NCBI GenBank assembly: GCA_946544695.1
Contig: CAMNMO010000089.1
Span: 1 to 9,260, forward strand
Source of the DNA: an uncultured Ruminococcus sp.
GTDB taxonomy: Bacteria; Bacillota; Clostridia; Oscillospirales; Ruminococcaceae
Reading direction: 5' to 3'
Length of the DNA: 9,260 nt
Positions 5,679 to 9,260 of this stretch are shown here, piece after piece; position 1 is the stretch's first letter, and each line of letters begins with the position of its first letter. The notes under the pieces are model-generated. The model was not told the origin of the DNA and did not search any database. It saw only the letters and a list, made by a program, of their open reading frames with translations. Both the position numbers and the translations under genes were made by a program.

Positions 5679-6909
5679 ATACCTTGTTACAGGCACGGAC
5701 TATGCAAGATTTTACAGCGGCATTACAAAGGATAAGCTTGTTTTCAGGGACATGCATGAGGAGCATGAAAGCATCAGCGTGACCGTACCTGTGGGTTACT
5801 GCAAGAGATTTGAAACACACTGCAAGGACAGCTGCTGTGCATTTCAGAAGTCGGGATCCAATGGTATACCTAAGATATGCAGGGATATCATTAAACGCCC
5901 GGGACTGCTTGCGGGCGCTTTGCTGACTGTGATGCTGATGGCTTACTATTCAAATGTGATACTGCGTATCGATATCGACACAGATGACCCTGCTGTCAGG
6001 GACAAGATATCTGATGTGCTTGCTGAGGACGGCGTAAAGGCAGGTGCATATCTGCCCGACATAGACCTTGTGCTGGAAGAACGTTCGCTGAAACAGAAGA
6101 TAGACGATGCAGCATGGATAGGTATAACACGGACAGGTTCAGGCATAGCAGTGGATATCATCAAGACTGAGGAAGCCGACAAAGGCATAACTATCGGCAT
6201 GCCATGTCATCTGGTGGCATGCGAGGACGGTGTGATAGAGGAGGTAGAACTGCTTGACGGCCAGCTGTTAAAATGCATAGGCAGCGGTGTAACAAAGGGC
6301 GACATAGTAGTCAGCGGGAAGATGATAAGCGAGTCATCGGAATGGACAGACAAAGGCGAGACGGTAACATCGAAAACAAGATATGTGAGAAGTCTCGGGA
6401 AGGTCAAAGGAACTTTTACCCGCACAGAGGAATTCAGACAATTATACGATACCGAGATAATTACGCTTACAGGCAATCACAGCACGCTGCGCTATCTGAA
6501 TATTTTCAGCGCTGAGATCCCGCTGTTTCTGAAAATACCCGACGGCAATTTCAGCACCGCCCATGAAGAAAAACATTATCCCGAAATAAACGGATATATG
6601 CTGCCTTTCGGTATGACCGAGATAGAACTTGACGAGACAGATACGAGAAGTCAGCTGCTTACAGAAGATGAAGCTTTTAGTGAGGCTGAAAAGCTTGCGT
6701 ACAATTACGAAAATAATTTCCTGAAAAACTATGAGATACTTGACAGAGAATGCATAAAGTCATCAGATGCCGACGGGGTAACACTTACAGTTACCTACAC
6801 ACTGTACGGTGACCTCTGCCGTGAAAGCGATTTTTTCATACCTAGATATATACTGCCAGACGAAGAAAATCCACAAGAAAAAAATGTGCAAGATAGTGAA
6901 AATAATTGA
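5659..6909 (+). CDS. yqfD: Sporulation protein YqfD
   Basis: A membrane-anchored protein (416 residues; about 398 in B. subtilis) of the YqfD family, involved in mid to late sporulation in the mother cell. A small N-terminal domain (1-80) precedes one membrane span at about 82-102. The long domain behind it has the family patterns AAWIGITRTGSGIAVDI (151-167) and PCHLVACEDGVIEEVELLDG (182-201), the latter followed by KGDIVVSG (213-220). The C-terminus is hydrophilic (EENPQEKNVQDSENN). The N-terminal domain has five cysteines (48, 55, 59, 60, 74), which I do not recall as a family feature. The start lies inside yqfC and has a good ribosome binding site (GAGGAGGG, 5645-5652). No terminator separates it from phoH, but phoH has its own promoter. 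Confidence 0.9.
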   Translation: MTLGSIEYLVTGTDYARFYSGITKDKLVFRDMHEEHESISVTVPVGYCKRFETHCKDSCCAFQKSGSNGIPKICRDIIKRPGLLAGALLTVMLMAYYSNVILRIDIDTDDPAVRDKISDVLAEDGVKAGAYLPDIDLVLEERSLKQKIDDAAWIGITRTGSGIAVDIIKTEEADKGITIGMPCHLVACEDGVIEEVELLDGQLLKCIGSGVTKGDIVVSGKMISESSEWTDKGETVTSKTRYVRSLGKVKGTFTRTEEFRQLYDTEIITLTGNHSTLRYLNIFSAEIPLFLKIPDGNFSTAHEEKHYPEINGYMLPFGMTEIELDETDTRSQLLTEDEAFSEAEKLAYNYENNFLKNYEILDRECIKSSDADGVTLTVTYTLYGDLCRESDFFIPRYILPDEENPQEKNVQDSENN

Positions 6910-6918
6910 TATTTTTTG

Positions 6919-6947
6919 TTGCATTTACTTAAAAAATGTGGTATAAT
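6919..6947 (+). promoter_or_regulatory. Sigma-A promoter of the phoH-ybeY-dgkA unit
   Basis: A -35 TTGCAT (6919-6924), 17 bases, and a perfect -10 TATAAT (6942-6947) with the extended TGG just before it. Transcription should begin near 6954, about 30 bases before phoH. This lets the housekeeping genes be expressed independently of the sporulation pair upstream. Confidence 0.82.
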
Positions 6948-6983
6948 GATTGGAGAATGTAAATCGAGCGGAGTGTTGACCAA

Positions 6984-7961
6984 ATGGCAGAAAAAACAAT
7001 ATCCGTCGACAGCATGGAGACTATGCTCAGCCTGTTCGGAAGCTATGACGAAAACGTCAATCTTATACAGAGAGAGTACGATGTGGTAATACTCGGACGT
7101 GGCGGAGATATCAAGGTCACAGGTGATGAACAGGGCGTGTTCAATGCCTGCGAAGCTATCAACGGTCTGATAACTATGATAAATAAAGGTGAACGCCTGA
7201 ATGAACAGACGATACGCTATGTGTTCGCACTGGTGCGTGAAGGCAGACAGTATGAACTGCAGAATCTCAGTGATGATGGGATCTGCGTAACAATAACAGG
7301 CAAAGTCATAAAGCCCAAGACACTGGGTCAGAAGCGCTATGTTGACTTTATACGCAAGAATACCATCGTGCTGGGTATAGGACCTGCCGGCACAGGCAAG
7401 ACATATCTGGCTGTGGCGATGGCAGTAAAGGCATTCAAAGCGCATGAGGTTGAAAAGATAATCCTCACACGGCCTGCGGTAGAGGCAGGAGAAAAGCTCG
7501 GCTTTCTGCCAGGTGATCTGCAAAACAAGGTAGACCCTTATCTCAGACCGCTTTATGATGCGCTGTTTGAGATGCTTGGTCCCGAATCCTTTGCAAGACA
7601 GCAGGAGCGTGGCTGTATCGAAGTTGCGCCGCTTGCGTACATGCGAGGAAGAACACTTGACAATGCGTTCATAATACTTGACGAAGCACAGAACACTACC
7701 AACGAACAGATGAAGATGTTCTTAACAAGACTGGGCTTCAACTCAAAGATAGTGATAACAGGTGACATCACTCAGATAGACCTGCCCGACAATAAACGGT
7801 CGGGACTGATACAGGCTATGCACGTTCTGAAGGACGTGGAAGACATCAAGATCAACAGATTCTCGGACAAGGACGTTGTCCGCCATAAGCTGGTGCAGGA
7901 TATAATCTTAGCATACGAAAAATACTCGAAAAGGAATGGGAAAAATAATGGGCAAGGTTAA
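6984..7961 (+). CDS. phoH: PhoH family ATPase (PhoH/YbeZ type)
   Basis: A cytoplasmic P-loop ATPase of the PhoH/YbeZ family, 325 residues, the usual length. It is linked to RNA metabolism and works genetically with YbeY in ribosome and RNA quality control; its exact substrate is not established. An N-terminal KH-like region (about 20-105) is followed by Walker A GPAGTGKT at 133-140, TRPAVEAGEKLGFLPG at 162-177, Walker B FIILDEAQN at 229-237 and the sensor-like TGDITQIDLP at 259-268. All motifs are intact. The ATG has GGAG ten bases upstream. The end overlaps ybeY by 14 bases. In many Firmicutes yqfF/pgpH lies between phoH and ybeY; here it does not. Confidence 0.95.
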   Translation: MAEKTISVDSMETMLSLFGSYDENVNLIQREYDVVILGRGGDIKVTGDEQGVFNACEAINGLITMINKGERLNEQTIRYVFALVREGRQYELQNLSDDGICVTITGKVIKPKTLGQKRYVDFIRKNTIVLGIGPAGTGKTYLAVAMAVKAFKAHEVEKIILTRPAVEAGEKLGFLPGDLQNKVDPYLRPLYDALFEMLGPESFARQQERGCIEVAPLAYMRGRTLDNAFIILDEAQNTTNEQMKMFLTRLGFNSKIVITGDITQIDLPDNKRSGLIQAMHVLKDVEDIKINRFSDKDVVRHKLVQDIILAYEKYSKRNGKNNGQG

Positions 7962-8460
7962 AGTTTTGATCTCGAACGAACAGTCGGAAGTAAAGATACC
8001 CGTGGGCATAAGAATGCTGGTAAGACGCTGCTGCCATGCAGTGCTTGAATACGAAAGCTTTGGCAACGATGCAGAGGTATCGGTATCCTTTGTCAACGAC
8101 AAACAGATACACGAGCTGAATCTGGAACACCGCAATATCGACAGACCCACTGATGTGCTCAGCTTCCCTCTCGGGGAGAACGGCGAGTATGATCTGAATT
8201 ATGAAACCGGAGCTTCACTGCTTGGCGATATCGTTATAAGCCTTGAAACTGCCACCAGACAGGCACAGGTATACGGTCATTCACTGGAACGTGAGGTCGG
8301 CTTCCTGACAGTACACTCCATGCTTCACCTGCTGGGTTATGACCATGAGGAAAGCAGCCTTCAGGAGCGTATCATGCGTGAAAAGGAAGAAGCTATACTC
8401 GAACAGCTGGGAATATCCCGTGATGAAACGTTTGTGGAGGAGCATGAGCATAAGGACTGA
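7948..8460 (+). CDS. ybeY: Endoribonuclease YbeY (rRNA maturation factor)
   Basis: A zinc-dependent endoribonuclease that helps 16S rRNA 3'-end maturation and late 30S quality control. From the ATG at 7948 it is 170 residues. The metal-binding motif HSMLHLLGYDH (123-133) gives the three histidines at 123, 127 and 133. The conserved RPTDVLSFPL (66-75) and LLGDIVIS (91-98) blocks are also present. The alternative ATG at 7936 adds four residues but puts the purine-rich AAGGA directly against the start. Neither start has an ideal ribosome binding site, and the overlap with phoH suggests coupled translation. The C-terminal end (EEHEHKD) overlaps dgkA by 17 bases. Confidence 0.94.
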   Translation: MGKVKVLISNEQSEVKIPVGIRMLVRRCCHAVLEYESFGNDAEVSVSFVNDKQIHELNLEHRNIDRPTDVLSFPLGENGEYDLNYETGASLLGDIVISLETATRQAQVYGHSLEREVGFLTVHSMLHLLGYDHEESSLQERIMREKEEAILEQLGISRDETFVEEHEHKD

Positions 8461-8920
8461 GCTTGGTAAGTTCGCTAAAGGATTTACCTATGCAGGCAGC
8501 GGACTTCTGCGGTGTATCCTCACGCAGAGGAATATGCGCTTCCATACAGGAGCGGCGGGCGCTGTGTGTGCACTTGCCGTGATCTGCAATGTCAGCCGCA
8601 GCGAATCACTGGCGCTGATTTTAACGATAGGCGGAGTTATGGCACTGGAAACTGTCAATACTGCCATCGAAAATGCAGTTGATCTGGCATGCGGCGGAAA
8701 ACATTCAGAACATGCAAAGGCGGCAAAGGACTGTGCTGCAGGTGCAGTTCTGGTTTTCTGCATTGCGGCGGTATGTGTGGCTGCTGTTGTTTTCGGCACA
8801 AGGATCAATGATATCATCAGTTTTTTTATAAACAGACATTACATGATATTTGCTGCGGCATTATACGCTGTGCTGTGGTTCTTGTGGGTCTTTGTATGCT
8901 TTGGCAAAAGGGACAGATAG
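8444..8920 (+). CDS. dgkA: Diacylglycerol kinase / undecaprenol kinase family protein
   Basis: A small integral-membrane lipid kinase; Gram-positive members phosphorylate undecaprenol and so feed the carrier for cell-wall synthesis. Family motifs are NMRFH (30-34), ALETVNTAIENAVDL (67-81, with the catalytic Glu probably at 69 or 76) and AKAAKDCAAGAVLV (91-104). Membrane spans lie at about 38-50, 56-70 and 100-117. At 158 residues it is longer than the usual 120-130, with an extra hydrophobic segment at about 133-153 followed by a basic tail (GKRDR). The start at 8444 is chosen because GGAGG (8436-8440) is adjacent, although only three bases away. The open frame runs further upstream, but that part lies inside ybeY and does not resemble the family. 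Confidence 0.9.
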   Translation: MSIRTELGKFAKGFTYAGSGLLRCILTQRNMRFHTGAAGAVCALAVICNVSRSESLALILTIGGVMALETVNTAIENAVDLACGGKHSEHAKAAKDCAAGAVLVFCIAAVCVAAVVFGTRINDIISFFINRHYMIFAAALYAVLWFLWVFVCFGKRDR

Positions 8921-8966
8921 CAGACAAATGCTGATTGCACTATGTTGATAGTATAGAGGAACGGTC

Positions 8967-9260
8967 ATGAAAATAGTTAATGCTGAGATCAAAGACTTTG
9001 AAACGGTAAAGGATATCACTCACAGTACGATAAATGCCGTTTATCCGAAGTATTACCCTGTGGGGGCAGTGGAGTTTTTTCTGAAGCACCACAGCGATGA
9101 GAATATCAAAGCAGACATCGCCTGCGGAAAAACTTTTCTCTGTGTGGACGATAACGGGTGCGCAGTGGGGACAGTGTCTGTCAAGGATAATGATATCGGC
9201 AGGTTGTTTGTTCTTCCGAAATATAAAGGACAGGGGTGTGGCAGACTGCTGCTGGGCTTT
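8967..9260 (+). CDS. GNAT family N-acetyltransferase, N-terminal part
   Basis: The visible 98 residues carry a GNAT fold signature: strands with AVGTVSV at 66-72, then the acetyl-CoA-binding motif A, IGRLFVLPKYKGQGCGRLLL (78-97), in which GQGCG matches the Q/R-x-x-G-x-G/A pattern. The substrate cannot be told. The start is supported by GAGGAA (8956-8961), five bases upstream. The gene runs off the right edge with no stop, so its full length is unknown. It begins 46 bases after dgkA with no terminator or convincing promoter in between, so it is probably co-transcribed. In B. subtilis the next genes at this place are cdd and era. Confidence 0.88.
   Translation, partial: MKIVNAEIKDFETVKDITHSTINAVYPKYYPVGAVEFFLKHHSDENIKADIACGKTFLCVDDNGCAVGTVSVKDNDIGRLFVLPKYKGQGCGRLLLGF

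Noticed and set aside
6795..7523. 242-codon open frame on the minus strand opposite the yqfD end and phoH
   Set aside because: It runs through the phoH promoter and the Walker A region of phoH, has no family features and an odd Cys/Tyr/His-rich composition typical of antisense frames.
8339..8443. Upstream extension of dgkA
   Set aside because: The open frame extends to 8339, but this part overlaps ybeY out of frame and does not resemble the kinase family; the GGAGG before 8444 gives the better start.
8921..8966. Promoter or terminator between dgkA and the GNAT gene
   Set aside because: TTGCAC at 8935-8940 has no -10 at proper spacing, and the only hairpin (ACTAT/ATAGT) is 5 bp and lacks a T-run.

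Overview
The window looks like chromosomal DNA from an anaerobic, low-to-mid G+C Firmicute of the Clostridia, most likely Ruminococcus or a close relative (Oscillospiraceae). The reasons are a class III (oxygen-sensitive) ribonucleotide reductase, three genes of endospore-former families (ylbJ, yqfC, yqfD), strong GGAGG-type ribosome binding sites, AT-rich spacers and sigma-A-type promoters. The genus is an inference from gene content and sequence style, not from a search.

Layout. (1) 1-1106, minus: the N-terminal 368 residues of anaerobic ribonucleoside-triphosphate reductase NrdD. It has a near-consensus promoter overlaid by a candidate pair of NrdR boxes. (2) 1107-1541: a long gene-free spacer. 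Its nrdD-proximal part is the control region; the rest (about 1235-1541) is unexplained and rich in hairpins, including a nested inverted-repeat element at 1322-1454. (3) 1542-2013: a 59-residue single-span membrane protein on the minus strand with its own promoter and terminator, divergent from asnB; the two promoters are very alike. (4) 2014-3948: asnB (glutamine-hydrolysing asparagine synthetase, plus strand), closed by two back-to-back terminators that separate it from the convergent genes. (5) 3971-5311, minus: a 70-residue four-cysteine protein and, upstream of it, the sporulation membrane protein YlbJ. (6) 5379-6909, plus: the overlapping sporulation pair yqfC-yqfD, divergent from ylbJ across only 67 bp that hold what look like interlocked sigma-E promoters. 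(7) 6984-8920, plus: phoH, ybeY and dgkA, tightly packed behind a clear sigma-A promoter. (8) 8967-9260: the start of a GNAT acetyltransferase cut by the window edge.

How the parts fit. Blocks 6 and 7 reproduce the conserved Firmicute order yqfC-yqfD-phoH-(yqfF)-ybeY-dgkA, but yqfF/pgpH (a cyclic-di-AMP phosphodiesterase) is absent, because phoH and ybeY overlap. ylbJ, yqfC and yqfD belong to families expressed in the mother cell under sigma-E in Bacillus subtilis, so the short divergent spacer is a plausible sporulation switch. The phoH-ybeY-dgkA set serves RNA/ribosome metabolism and lipid-carrier recycling, and its separate promoter lets it run in vegetative cells. No CRISPR array, tRNA, rRNA, insertion sequence or prophage gene was seen. 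I do not see a wholly new multi-gene system. The most interesting unexplained piece is the structured spacer at 1235-1541, followed by the interlocked divergent promoters.
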